From: Lentimicrobium sp.
Lineage (GTDB): Bacteria > Bacteroidota > Bacteroidia > Bacteroidales > Lentimicrobiaceae
Direction: 5' to 3'
Assembly: GCA_024709105.1 (NCBI GenBank)
Contig: JANJXJ010000060.1
Span: 1-39,913 of the forward strand
Length of the DNA: 39,913 nt
Positions 6,173 to 14,504 of this stretch are shown piece by piece. Both the position numbers and the translations under genes were made by a program. The notes below the pieces were generated by a model. That model saw only the letters and a program-made list of their open reading frames with translations. It did not search any database and had not been told where the DNA came from. Position 1 is the first letter of the stretch. Every line of letters begins with the position of its first letter.

Positions 6173-7807
6173 ATGGAAACCAACTGGAATGAACACAGAG
6201 ATAAAATTATAGGGCTTGGAGAACATTCATTGCACAAAAGTTATTATCCTGAGTTACAGGAGAGAATTGATGAGCTGGAATTATCGAAACGCAACCTGAT
6301 GACATTGATCAATAGCGTGAGCGATGCAATAATAATTCATGATAAGGAGGGTAAAATACTATTGCTGAACAATCAGGCCAGGAAAATCTATAATATTGAT
6401 GACGCTGACAATAAACAATATACCATTTTTGATATAACTTCCTCCGAACAGGAAAGCCACCTGCTGCCGGAATTATGGTCAAATGTACTTAACAACAATA
6501 CCCGGGTTTTTGAATGGCTGGGCAGGCAGCTAAAAACCAACAGGGAAATTCCAATGCAGGTATCCTTAAATTCCACCATTTGGGATGACCAGCATGTTAT
6601 TGTTGCCATTGTGCGTGATTTTACAGAACGCAAAGAGTTTGAAAAGCAAATTATTGCCGCCAAGGAAAAAGCCGAAGAAAGCGACCGGCTTAAGACTGCT
6701 TTTCTGGCCAATATGAGCCATGAAATCAGAACTCCGATGAATGGGATTATTGGTTTCACCAACCTGCTGAAATCGCCGGGATTAAGCACCGAAGATCAGC
6801 AGGCTTATATTGAAATTATTGAAAAAAGCGGACAGCGGATGCTGAGCACCATTCAGGCCATCATTGATATTGCAAAAATTGAATCGGGCCTGGAGAAAAC
6901 TGACGTATCAACCTTCAATCTGAACAGACTGATGGGCGATCTGTTTGAATTCTTCTATATTGAAGCTGCAGGCAAAAACATTCAGCTGACCATTACCAGT
7001 CAATTGCCCGACAAAAATGCCCACATTCAAACCGACAAAGAAAAACTAAACTCCATACTAACAAATCTTATCAAAAATGCCATCAAATACACGCACAAGG
7101 GCAGTATTGATTTTGGATATTCTCTGGATACCGGCAAAGAAGATCCTGTTTTGAAGTTCTGCATCAAAGACACCGGCATAGGAATACCCGCCGATAGACA
7201 ACAAGCAGTATTTAATCGTTTTGAGCAGGCCGATATTGAAGACAGGGCTGCATATCAGGGATCGGGACTGGGCCTGGCCATTGCAAAATCTTATGTTGAA
7301 ATGCTGGGCGGAAAAATATGGCTGGAGAGTGAGCCGGGAGTTGGTTCGGTTTTTTATTTCACACTTCCGTATAACACAGAAGCTAAAATCAAGGCAGAAA
7401 CCAAAAACATTTATTCAGGAGATCCGCTGCAGCCGGACAGTAAACTTAAGATTCTTATCGTTGAAGACGAAGAAGTTGCTGCGCTTTATCTGCAAATTAT
7501 ACTCAAGGAATACGGCAAAGAGTTTCTGGTTACAAAATCAGGGGCAGAAGCTGTAAAAATCTGCAAAAACAACCCCGATATTGACCTGGTTCTTATGGAC
7601 ATTAAAGTTCCTGAAATGAACGGACACGAAGCCACACGAAAAATCAGGGAGTTCAACAAAAATGTCTTTATCCTTGCACAAACCGCTTATGCGCAGATTG
7701 GAGACAGAGAGAAGTGTATTCATGCCGGTTGCAACGACTTTGTATCCAAACCAATCAACAAAGGGAAGTTATTGGGCATAATTGATAATTTTTTGAAATC
7801 CGAATAA
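6173..7807 (+). CDS. Soluble PAS hybrid histidine kinase paired with ErcA
   Basis: A 544-residue hybrid kinase with no membrane segment. Order: N-terminal segment IGLGEHSLHKSYYPELQERI (residues 13-32), PAS domain about 40-155, HisKA with phospho-acceptor H183 in MSHEIRTPMNG, HATPase with N302 (N box), DTGIGI (333-338) and GSGLGL (363-368), then a receiver about 425-542. The receiver has acidic E431/D432, phospho-acceptor D476 in LVLMDIKVPEMNG and K527. The start is three bases after the ercA stop, so the two genes are surely co-transcribed and probably co-translated. The LGEHSLHKSYYPELQ segment resembles the N-terminus of PAS kinases next to ercA in Proteobacteria as I remember them. No output regulator is encoded nearby, so phosphate must pass to a distant partner. 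Confidence 0.88.
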   Translation: METNWNEHRDKIIGLGEHSLHKSYYPELQERIDELELSKRNLMTLINSVSDAIIIHDKEGKILLLNNQARKIYNIDDADNKQYTIFDITSSEQESHLLPELWSNVLNNNTRVFEWLGRQLKTNREIPMQVSLNSTIWDDQHVIVAIVRDFTERKEFEKQIIAAKEKAEESDRLKTAFLANMSHEIRTPMNGIIGFTNLLKSPGLSTEDQQAYIEIIEKSGQRMLSTIQAIIDIAKIESGLEKTDVSTFNLNRLMGDLFEFFYIEAAGKNIQLTITSQLPDKNAHIQTDKEKLNSILTNLIKNAIKYTHKGSIDFGYSLDTGKEDPVLKFCIKDTGIGIPADRQQAVFNRFEQADIEDRAAYQGSGLGLAIAKSYVEMLGGKIWLESEPGVGSVFYFTLPYNTEAKIKAETKNIYSGDPLQPDSKLKILIVEDEEVAALYLQIILKEYGKEFLVTKSGAEAVKICKNNPDIDLVLMDIKVPEMNGHEATRKIREFNKNVFILAQTAYAQIGDREKCIHAGCNDFVSKPINKGKLLGIIDNFLKSE

Positions 7808-7835
7808 TTACACTGACGGTAAATAAGACTTAAAC

Positions 7836-8230
7836 ACTCACACCCCACCAAAGTAAAATCGCAGCCGCAAACCTGTTACTGCAGCAAACAAAAAACGCAT
7901 AGGCAAAACCATCCTGCGGGGATTTTCCTGCCCGGGGATTCTGGTTATTAAAGGCCCGGTGTTTGGATGTTTCAGAGTGAAGCGGGCCAACATCTTTTTT
8001 TAATGGTTTATAATTTCCTTTTTAAAGACATTAAATGAAGAGAAAGGGTTTATGTTAGTTGAAGGAAGCGGCGTTGGCTTTGAAAGTTGAAATTTTTGGG
8101 TTGGTATTTCCCGGAACTGGAATTGTTTTTATTTTTGCTAAGCAATTGAACTGAAGGCCAGGCGAGAGTAATTTCGGGATATATGCAATCTTGTATTGAT
8201 CAATTTGCCGGGCATCATACCAAAAAGACA
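7836..8230 (+). repeat. Intergenic element D: 150-bp direct-repeat block plus element tail
   Basis: Bases 7836-7990 are a direct repeat of 9152-9297. The best part is TTTTCCTGCCCG, GGGATTCTGGTT and AAAGGCCCGG followed by GTTTGGATGTTT (about 7923-7971). The downstream part (7991-8230) has the hairpin-like stretch TTTCCTTTTTAAAGACATTA ... GAAAGGGTTT seen in A and B. It also has GAACTGAAGGCCAGGCGAG and CCAAAAAGACAA shared with C. The 24-bp units are absent. Confidence 0.5.
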
Positions 8231-8235
8231 ACCAA

Positions 8236-9123
8236 ATGAATAAAACCAAAATTAAAATTACAACAATATTCCTTCTTATGCTTTTTATTGTATCGTGCGA
8301 TAAAAGCGAAAGGAAATTAGAATCTTTACCATCCGGTTTTATTTCGGTTAATGATTTTAAAGTACATTACAAGGAATATGGAAAAGGCGACAAAACCCTG
8401 ATATTTATCCACGGCTGGGGATGCGACCTGAACACCTGGAAATATCAATTTGACTACTTTAAAGATAAGTATCGTGTAATACTTATTGATTTACCTGGTT
8501 ATGGACAAAGCGATAAAGATGAAAAAGAATATACAATTGATTTCTTTGCTCAGTCTGTTTTAAAGATAATCAGTGATTTACAAGCAAGAAAACCCGTATT
8601 GATTGCACATAGCATGGGTCTTCCTGTTGCGATTGAAGTATTGAAGCAATTGAATACCGACAACGCAATGCTATGCAATATTGATGGCGTTTATTTTGAC
8701 TTCCCTGCAGACAGCGGTGAAAATCAGCAGTACATTGAAGGACTGAACAGTTTTGCCAATATGTTTAAAGGTGAAAGCTACAAGCAGAATGTTGAGTTAT
8801 TCTGTAAAGGATTCATCACAGAAACAACCCCTGAAGATGTAAGTGATTACATATTGGCAACAATGACTAAAACGCCTGAAAACATTGCGTTTCAGTCTAT
8901 GAAAAGTTTAATTGACGAAAAGAACTGGGATAAGAAAATAATCAATAATAAAACAATTGCGATTTATGCCAAAATTTCGGAATTACCACCTGACAATGAA
9001 AATATTCTTAGGAAGCAATTTACTGATTTAACATATATAGAAATGGAAGGAGTAAATCATTTTCTTATGATGGAAAAACCAAAGGAGGTGAATGAAATAT
9101 TGGAAGAATTTATTGAGAGATAA
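8236..9123 (+). CDS. Lipoprotein alpha/beta hydrolase
   Basis: A 295-residue protein with a lipoprotein signal (TTIFLLMLFIVSC, lipidated C21) and an alpha/beta-hydrolase fold. The oxyanion motif HGWG is at residues 59-62, the nucleophile elbow AHSMG places S126 as nucleophile, and H275 in GVNHFLMME is the catalytic histidine. The usual acid after strand 6 is not obvious: the segment AIYAKISELPPDN offers D253, displaced from the common G-x-x-D position. It probably acts on a small ester or lactone at the cell envelope. The gene stands alone between two direct-repeat blocks (7836-7990 and 9152-9297), consistent with arrival as a single-gene unit. The substrate is unknown. Confidence 0.8.
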   Translation: MNKTKIKITTIFLLMLFIVSCDKSERKLESLPSGFISVNDFKVHYKEYGKGDKTLIFIHGWGCDLNTWKYQFDYFKDKYRVILIDLPGYGQSDKDEKEYTIDFFAQSVLKIISDLQARKPVLIAHSMGLPVAIEVLKQLNTDNAMLCNIDGVYFDFPADSGENQQYIEGLNSFANMFKGESYKQNVELFCKGFITETTPEDVSDYILATMTKTPENIAFQSMKSLIDEKNWDKKIINNKTIAIYAKISELPPDNENILRKQFTDLTYIEMEGVNHFLMMEKPKEVNEILEEFIER

Positions 9124-9151
9124 TTCACGGAACCAGTCATAAAATTCACAA

Positions 9152-9420
9152 ACTCACTCGATCCGCCAAAGAAGAATCGAAGCACCAATGCAAATAAAAC
9201 ACACACAGGCAAAAACATTCTGCGGTAATTTTCCTGCCCGCGGGGATTCTGGTTTTTAAAGGCCCGGCGTTTGGATGTTTTGGGGTGAAGCTGGGCGTTT
9301 CCCTTGAATAGCTTATAAAACTTCCTGAAAAGTATTCTAATTTGTGTGGAAGTTGCAGGCTGATGTAATTCAATACCCGGTCTTCTTTGGTTAAAGTGTT
9401 TATCTGAATCATGAACCACA
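9152..9420 (+). repeat. Intergenic element E, second copy of the direct-repeat block
   Basis: Bases 9152-9297 match 7836-7990 closely in the core: TTTTCCTGCCCGCGGGGATT, CTGGTTTTTAAAGGCCCGGC, then GTTTGGATGTTTTGGGGTGA. The following 120 bases are a weak match to the tails of C and D. No 24-bp unit is visible. With D it brackets the hydrolase gene as a direct repeat in the same orientation. Bases 9421-9515 hold nothing I recognise. Confidence 0.55.
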
Positions 9421-9515
9421 ACTCAGGAATGGACAGGTTTTAAATTTTAAAGAGCAAAGCCCTGATATCTATCATAATACCCGACAATCAAAAACAAATA
9501 GTCTGGTGTACAGTC

Positions 9516-10433
9516 CTACTGAATTTCGATTATTCTTTCTTCGATATTGGTTTGTCCTTCAGCATTAACTTCTCTGGTTTCAACAGAATAAATAATCCAA
9601 CCCGATCCATGTATGCGCGAAGCTATCCGGATTTCATTGGTGACCAAAGGCATATCCTTGCTTTCAGGAGCAGCCACGTTAAGTGTTTCCGACATTTTAA
9701 CCAGATAATCATACACGGCTTTTGTGAGCTGTTTTGAATCAATGGTCTGTGTCATTCTTACTATGAAGTTGTTATCATCAGGATTTAGCTCATCAAGCCA
9801 AACAGTCATTTTTGTATCGAAAGGTTCACCGCCGTAAAGATTAGCAGCCTTCATTTCAGCAATGTATTCCTCGCCATATTCGTATCTGCCACCATGAAAA
9901 GTGTAAAATTGATGCATTTCTTTAATAGCCGCCGACTCTACAGATTCTTTCGTGCTAAACATTCCTGCCATCTGATTAATATAATTTACAAACTCGGGCA
10001 TATCCTTGATTTCATTTTTTACTATTTCGATGCCTTTCAGAATATAATCACGAATATCCTCCCAGTTCATAACTTCCTGAAATTCACCAATTTCATTGGT
10101 ACGTATGGTTACATTCAGGTTTTCAGAAATTGAAAGTAGCTTTTCTAACAATGGATTTTCAGACAGAATTTCATAATCTCTGTAAAGCCAGTTAATTATG
10201 TATGAATCGGCAGTGGAATCCACAATAGAAATATCTACAAAGTATTTATACGATTCTCCGGATGTAGTGTCAGAATCTTTAATCTTAAAATCTTGCTGAG
10301 TCACAATATAGGTCTGTTTATCATTCTTGTTCCAGTAACCTATCACCTGAGCTGTTGAATCGCTCATATCAATCTGACCAAAAATTTTAATACTCAATAA
10401 AAAAAACAGTCCAAAAATTTGTAATCTTTTCAT
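9516..10433 (-). CDS. Exported protein of unknown function
   Basis: A 305-residue protein with a Sec signal peptide (QIFGLFFLLSIKIFGQ, cleavage near residue 20). The mature part alternates strands and helices: TYIVTQQDFKIKDSDTTSGE, YFVDISIVDSTADSYIINWL, LNVTIRTNEIGEFQEVMNWE. It resembles the layout of uncharacterised Bacteroidota periplasmic proteins with a DUF6263-like body, but I cannot assign it with certainty. No lipobox, cysteine cluster or catalytic motif is visible. It is the only minus-strand gene in the first 13 kb and stands between elements E and F, so it has no operon partner. Confidence 0.65.
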   Translation of the reverse strand: MKRLQIFGLFFLLSIKIFGQIDMSDSTAQVIGYWNKNDKQTYIVTQQDFKIKDSDTTSGESYKYFVDISIVDSTADSYIINWLYRDYEILSENPLLEKLLSISENLNVTIRTNEIGEFQEVMNWEDIRDYILKGIEIVKNEIKDMPEFVNYINQMAGMFSTKESVESAAIKEMHQFYTFHGGRYEYGEEYIAEMKAANLYGGEPFDTKMTVWLDELNPDDNNFIVRMTQTIDSKQLTKAVYDYLVKMSETLNVAAPESKDMPLVTNEIRIASRIHGSGWIIYSVETREVNAEGQTNIEERIIEIQ

Positions 10434-10639
10434 GCTAAAAATACTAATTAAGTTCTTAACTGTTTGATATACTGCCGGTTATTTACGACAGTGTTAACTG
10501 ATTTAACATACCTATTGTCATCTGTTTTCAATTCCTTCTCCTATTCTGCCATACAGGAGCAAACCAGTTACCGGCTCCAAATGTACCATATTTCTTATTC
10601 CCTTCTGACTAAAACATTTATGATCTTAAAAACTTTTCC

Positions 10640-10764
10640 CAGACTTCACAATCTGAAAGGCCTTTAAAAAGGATTCAAATATGATTTATAAACTGTTTAA
10701 ACATTAATCCTATGGTTTAATTGGCATACTTTACACCGGATTGATGAACTGTAATTGTCCGGTT
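10640..10764 (-). repeat. Intergenic element F, inverted relative to A-C
   Basis: Read on the minus strand this is an IS21-type end with the A/B arrangement. On the plus strand TTGGCATACTTTACACCGGA (10721-10740) equals the complement of the A/B units (TGGCATACTTTAGTCCGGA), with a second, degenerate unit up to 10764. To its left GGCCTTTAAAAAGG and TATAAACTGTTTAA match the reverse complement of the hairpin region of B. Bases 10434-10639 show nothing recognisable. Confidence 0.5.
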
Positions 10765-10886
10765 CATTCCAGGCATTATGTAAGCCTTGTCATTCAATTT
10801 TACCTGTTGTTTCATCCATTCAGCCATCCACAACTCAAGTTGTATTCAGCAGCAACTCAAATACGGCATTAGTTGGATCTGAGCAT

Positions 10887-10910
10887 CAGCTTAGGTAAAA
10901 ACCTGAGCTG
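10887..10910 (+). other. Ten-base-pair hairpin upstream of the methyltransferase gene
   Basis: CAGCTTAGGT (10887-10896) pairs with ACCTGAGCTG (10901-10910) through one G-T pair around the loop AAAA. Only three T follow on the plus strand, so it is a weak terminator. It lies 110 bases before the methyltransferase ATG and could end read-through transcription or act in the leader. Confidence 0.4.
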
Positions 10911-11020
10911 TTTGAATAAACCGTATATTTGAATTCCCAAAAAACTACAACCAAAAGGTTTGAGCAAGGCTACTTTAAAAACTTAAGACTTGCGGATTAA
11001 AATACCAACACCCTGGATTA

Positions 11021-11908
11021 ATGAGCCCTCTTCACGAAAATATTGATCAGCAATTTGGGTTTAACCAGGGCAAAAATCTCTTTTATCAGGGAATTCTGGA
11101 TTGCCTGAGGTTCAGTCCTGAAACATTAGCTGCCATTGAAAAAATGAACACCTTAGATACAGACTCAGAGAATCTGCTTATTGATGAGCTCACCCGCAAA
11201 GCCATTCAGGAATTTTGCCGGATTAATCAATATTACACATTCAACAAAGAAGACAGACAGGTTTTAAGGAATTTGTACACTGAATTGGTTGCCAATCTTA
11301 AAAACCGCACTTCCGCCGCCGACGTCATAGCTGAACAACATTACCAGAAACTGATTAACTGGCTTAAGCAGACCAATCCCTTTGCCGAACAAATCTACAG
11401 CCCCAAAGGCGAGATGATCGAAGCGGTGGCCTGTTCAGAATATAGTCCTGAGCTGCAGATTGAAATTCTGGATCTGGACATCAAACTAGTGGCTTCGCCT
11501 GTGCTGGATATCGGATGCGGAAAACAGGGCCGGCTGGTTATGTTTTTGCGCGAAAAGGGATTGGAAGCCTTTGGATTCGACAGATTTGCCGGTGAAAACC
11601 CTTATTTGAGCAATGCTGACTGGTTTGAATTTCATTTTGAGAGAGGCCGGTGGGGAACCATCATCAGCCATCTGGGGTTTTCAAACCATTTTTACCATCA
11701 CCACGTAAGAAACGACGGTAATTTTGCGGAATATGCCCGAAAGTATATGGAGATTCTGGAATCGCTCAAGCCGGGAGGCAGTTTCCATTACGCCCCGGCG
11801 TTGCCCTTTGTGGAGCAGTATCTTGACAGCGAAATGTACCGGCTGACCACAAGAAACATCGGGAGTTATGAGTTTAAAGCCAGCAAAATCACACGGTTAC
11901 GATTTTGA
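11021..11908 (+). CDS. Class I SAM-dependent methyltransferase
   Basis: A 295-residue protein. The N-terminal ~150 residues are helical (for example IQEFCRINQYYTFNKEDRQV) and match nothing I can name. From residue 158 a Rossmann methyltransferase core begins: motif I SPVLDIGCGKQGRLV (159-173), acidic D187 ending strand 2 (EAFGFDR), then a motif-IV region WGTIISHLGFSNHFYHHHV and a post-motif LESLKPGGSFHYAPAL. Binding of S-adenosylmethionine is well supported; the substrate is not. There is no signal peptide, so it is cytoplasmic. It lies upstream of a VOC protein on the same strand with a 69-bp gap, and the two may form a small transcription unit. Confidence 0.75.
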   Translation: MSPLHENIDQQFGFNQGKNLFYQGILDCLRFSPETLAAIEKMNTLDTDSENLLIDELTRKAIQEFCRINQYYTFNKEDRQVLRNLYTELVANLKNRTSAADVIAEQHYQKLINWLKQTNPFAEQIYSPKGEMIEAVACSEYSPELQIEILDLDIKLVASPVLDIGCGKQGRLVMFLREKGLEAFGFDRFAGENPYLSNADWFEFHFERGRWGTIISHLGFSNHFYHHHVRNDGNFAEYARKYMEILESLKPGGSFHYAPALPFVEQYLDSEMYRLTTRNIGSYEFKASKITRLRF

Positions 11909-11977
11909 CAAAACAGTAAAAAGCTGGCGTTGCTCCTGACATAAAAAGAACTTTAAACAGATTTAAACATCCACCCC

Positions 11978-12448
11978 ATGAAATACATCTGTCCCCTGAT
12001 TACTGTTGCCGATATTCAACGTTCGCGCTGGTTTTACGAAAAAATTCTGGCTCAGACAGTAAAATACGATTTTGGCGAAAATGTTACATTTCAGGGCGAT
12101 TTTGCCATACATCAGCAAGCGCATTTTCAGCAATTGATCGGCTCAAAACCGGTACGCCCGGGCGGAAATAACTTTGAGCTCTATTTTGAACATGATGACA
12201 TAAATGAAATGGTGAGCCGGCTTAAGGAGCATCAGGTTGAATTTGTGCACGAAGCCCGCGAACAACCCTGGAGGCAAATGGTTGTAAGGATATATGACCC
12301 CGATATGAATATTGTGGAGATTGGTGAGTCGCTCGGGTTTTTATGCTTCAGGCTGAGCAAGGATGGGTTAACAACAGAGGAGATTTCAGCAGCTGTCGGC
12401 ATTCCGCAAGAATTTGTCAAAAACGCTGTAGCCGGATTCGGCATTTAG
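11978..12448 (+). CDS. VOC-superfamily (glyoxalase/bleomycin-resistance-like) protein with C-terminal extension
   Basis: A 156-residue protein with one vicinal-oxygen-chelate module. It opens with CPLITVADIQRSRWFYEKIL and closes with the typical VVRIYDPDMNIVEIGESL, whose final glutamate is a usual metal ligand. The central ELYFEHDDINEMVSRLKEHQ fits the second beta-alpha unit. Family members are metal-dependent lyases, dioxygenases or drug-sequestering proteins acting as dimers. A tail of about 35 residues (LSKDGLTTEEISAAVGIPQE) resembles a short helical DNA-binding-like segment, as seen in some VOC proteins of this phylum. No resistance or glyoxalase assignment is justified. Confidence 0.75.
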   Translation: MKYICPLITVADIQRSRWFYEKILAQTVKYDFGENVTFQGDFAIHQQAHFQQLIGSKPVRPGGNNFELYFEHDDINEMVSRLKEHQVEFVHEAREQPWRQMVVRIYDPDMNIVEIGESLGFLCFRLSKDGLTTEEISAAVGIPQEFVKNAVAGFGI

Positions 12449-12595
12449 CTCATCTGGTTTTATGCTACCATGGTCATTTGTGCTGAATTCCTGACTCCGG
12501 GTCAGTAGTGGAGTTGGGTTTAAAAAGAAATGTATTATCAATAATATTCTCGAATAAAGCCATACCCGGACTGTATCGAATATTGCAACAATAAT

Positions 12596-12603
12596 TAATT
12601 TTG
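12596..12603 (+). promoter_or_regulatory. -7 element (TAATTTTG) before the DUF3784 gene
   Basis: TAATTTTG matches the Bacteroidota TAnnTTTG consensus and ends 38 bases before the ATG at 12642. No ideal -33 TTG is present at 18-21 bases. The assignment rests on the single element and its position. Confidence 0.4.
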
Positions 12604-12641
12604 TTTCCATACAAACCATCATCTTCAGGAACCGCCTCAAA

Positions 12642-13355
12642 ATGGATATACTTACTCTGATTACAGGTGCATTTATGATTGCACTGGGATTCCTGGTAAA
12701 AGCGGTGCCCGGCCTGATTGCCGGCTACAATACCATGCCTGCTGAGCAAAAGAAAAACGTTGATATTGAAGGTTTGTCAGGTTTTATGCGCAATGGGCTG
12801 ATTGCCATAGGATCGGGCATAATTGCCGGGTATTTTGTTTTTAAATGGCTGGGATTTACCACAATTGCAAACGCCATGATCCTTGTGGTGACCCTGACTG
12901 GAGTAACTTTGCTGGTAATTTTTGCACAAAAATATGATCACAACCAGCACAAAAAGACAAACTTAGCTTATCTGATACTGGGTGCGGCAATGGTCTTTGT
13001 GGCAGGACTGATTGCCTATGGATTTGTACCCACGGGTATTCATTACAACAGGGAATCGGTGCGGTTCACCGGTATGTATGGAACAGAGGTAAACATATCT
13101 GAAATCGCACATATTGAATTGGCAAACACCCTGCCGGAGATAAAAATGCGAACCAATGGCTTTGAATTCGGGCCGGTGAAAAAAGGTATGTTTCAGCTCG
13201 AAGGCATCGGCAAATGCCGTCTGCTTATTCAACGCAACCATCCACCCTACCTGGTAATTACCCAACAAACCGGCGAAAAAATCATCCTCAGTTATAAAAA
13301 CCCAAACAACACCCGCCTTGCATTTGACAGGCTTACCATCTGGCGGAAGCCTTAA
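12642..13355 (+). CDS. DUF3784-type membrane protein with a C-terminal soluble domain
   Basis: A 237-residue protein. The first ~100 residues are typical of DUF3784: a first helix, then KAVPGLIAGYNTMPAEQKKN, VDIEGLSGFMRNGL and two more hydrophobic helices (AIGSGIIAGYFVFKWLGF, ANAMILVVTLTGVTLLVIF). A fourth helix (YLILGAAMVFVAGLIAYGFV) precedes a C-terminal part of about 95 residues rich in strands (YGTEVNISEIAHIELANTLP ... LLIQRNHPPYLVITQQTGEK). That part looks like a bacterial PH-type fold. Function is unknown for the family; many members are SdpI-like neighbours. The gene has its own probable promoter at 12596. Confidence 0.7.
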   Translation: MDILTLITGAFMIALGFLVKAVPGLIAGYNTMPAEQKKNVDIEGLSGFMRNGLIAIGSGIIAGYFVFKWLGFTTIANAMILVVTLTGVTLLVIFAQKYDHNQHKKTNLAYLILGAAMVFVAGLIAYGFVPTGIHYNRESVRFTGMYGTEVNISEIAHIELANTLPEIKMRTNGFEFGPVKKGMFQLEGIGKCRLLIQRNHPPYLVITQQTGEKIILSYKNPNNTRLAFDRLTIWRKP

Positions 13356-13607
13356 AATCGGCGATGTTTATCAGACCATAAAGCATAATAATTAACCGGA
13401 TTTTGTGCCTGCCGAATTGAAGAAAAAACTGTCAGGCTATTATTAATCATTGAAATGTTCTTTCATTTGAGCAAAACAGCAACTTCAAATGTTAATATTT
13501 CTGTCATGCAAACCAGAGGGGTTGCGAAAAGAAACTTGACCTGTGATTCACAGGACAATTTGTAATCCTTAGCGAACGATTATAAGTATTCCTGAAAAAA
13601 ACTATTT

Positions 13608-13775
13608 ATGAGCAAAAAGACCAATTACTTTTTTCTGTCAGGGTTTTTCCTGGTTGCGTTTCTTGTAGTTCAGTTTACCGGCATTTACGGAAACCCGGGC
13701 TGGTTCAAGGCATTTTTACTGATTCTGAGCGCAACATTTCTTATAAGCGGGTTTGCTGACAGAAAAAAGGAATAG
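13608..13775 (+). CDS. Small two-helix membrane protein (55 residues)
   Basis: This ORF translates as MSKKTNYFFLSGFFLVAFLV, VQFTGIYGNPGWFKAF, LLILSATFLISGFADRKKE. It has two hydrophobic segments (about residues 8-24 and 33-48) and positively charged ends, the classic layout of a two-pass small membrane protein. It begins with ATG and stops with TAG, 20 bases before the convergent acetyltransferase gene ends. Codon use and the helical pattern look real, but I recognise no family. It lies 250 bp after the DUF3784 gene on the same strand. Confidence 0.55.
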   Translation: MSKKTNYFFLSGFFLVAFLVVQFTGIYGNPGWFKAFLLILSATFLISGFADRKKE

Positions 13776-13795
13776 AATGGCTTCTTAATATCTGC

Positions 13796-14317
13796 TTAAA
13801 CCCCCGGTTCACTTCCAATTTCAAGCTTCCAGTTTATCAGAGTTTCTGTTTCACCAATTTTAATGAAATTGTTTTTTTCAAGCACTCTCGAAGAGGCGAT
13901 ATTCACTTTGTCTGTCGAGGCAAGGATGGCTTTTACAATTTGTTGAGCTTTGGCCCATTTAATAAGACCACTCAGGATTTCTGTCATATACCCCTTTCCC
14001 TGAAACTCGTCATACGTTCCGTAACCGATTTCTATAAAACCATCCGGATTGGGTTCCCCATAAATGCATATGTCGCCAATCATCCTGTTTTCTGTTTTTA
14101 GAATTGCGGTCCAAAGTGTTGAATACAAGTAGTTTTTTGTCTTGTCTGCTACGTTTGGAATGATGGTTTGTTCAAGAGCTTCCTTTAGTTCCGGAGAAAT
14201 CTTTCTTGAAGATTCTTTTAAGCCAAGTTCTTCTTCAAGGGAGTTATCGCATTGAGCATATTTAACCAATTGTTCATAAGTCAATGGCCTTAATGTCAGT
14301 CTCTTTGTCTTTATCAT
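13796..14317 (-). CDS. GNAT acetyltransferase, RimJ/RimL-like
   Basis: A 173-residue GNAT protein. It starts MIKTKRLTLRPLTYEQLVKY, the usual RimJ/RimL opening, and contains the acetyl-CoA-binding stretch YDEFQGKGYMTEILSGLIKW (the Q-x-x-G-x-G/A-type loop) and ASSRVLEKNNFIKIGE near the end. It would acetylate an amine on a small molecule or a protein N-terminus in the cytoplasm. The start is 12 bases from a run of ten 7-bp repeats lying in its upstream region on the minus strand. It is 187 bp downstream of the radical SAM gene on the same strand, so it may be transcribed with that system. Confidence 0.8.
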   Translation of the reverse strand: MIKTKRLTLRPLTYEQLVKYAQCDNSLEEELGLKESSRKISPELKEALEQTIIPNVADKTKNYLYSTLWTAILKTENRMIGDICIYGEPNPDGFIEIGYGTYDEFQGKGYMTEILSGLIKWAKAQQIVKAILASTDKVNIASSRVLEKNNFIKIGETETLINWKLEIGSEPGV

Positions 14318-14328
14318 ATCCTTACCCC

Positions 14329-14398
14329 TTTTATCTTTTATCTTTTGTCTTTTGTCTTTTATCCTTTGTCTTTTGTCTTTTATCTTTTGTCTATTGTC
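14329..14398 (-). repeat. Ten 7-bp tandem repeats directly upstream of the GNAT gene
   Basis: On the plus strand the units are TTTTATC or TTTTGTC with two single-base variants (CTTTGTC, TATTGTC), ten in register from 14329 to 14398. On the coding strand of the acetyltransferase they read GAYAAAA, starting 11 bases before its ATG. The tract is purine-rich on that strand. Copy-number slippage here would change promoter spacing or the leader of the gene. Confidence 0.85.
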
Positions 14399-14504
14399 TT
14401 TGTTTTGATTTTGCGCTCAATTACTGTGAATGATCAGGATATTGCAGGATTCGTAATTGTTTTTAAGAACTGCTGTGCTTTTTTAAAAATTACTGAATTA
14501 GGCG

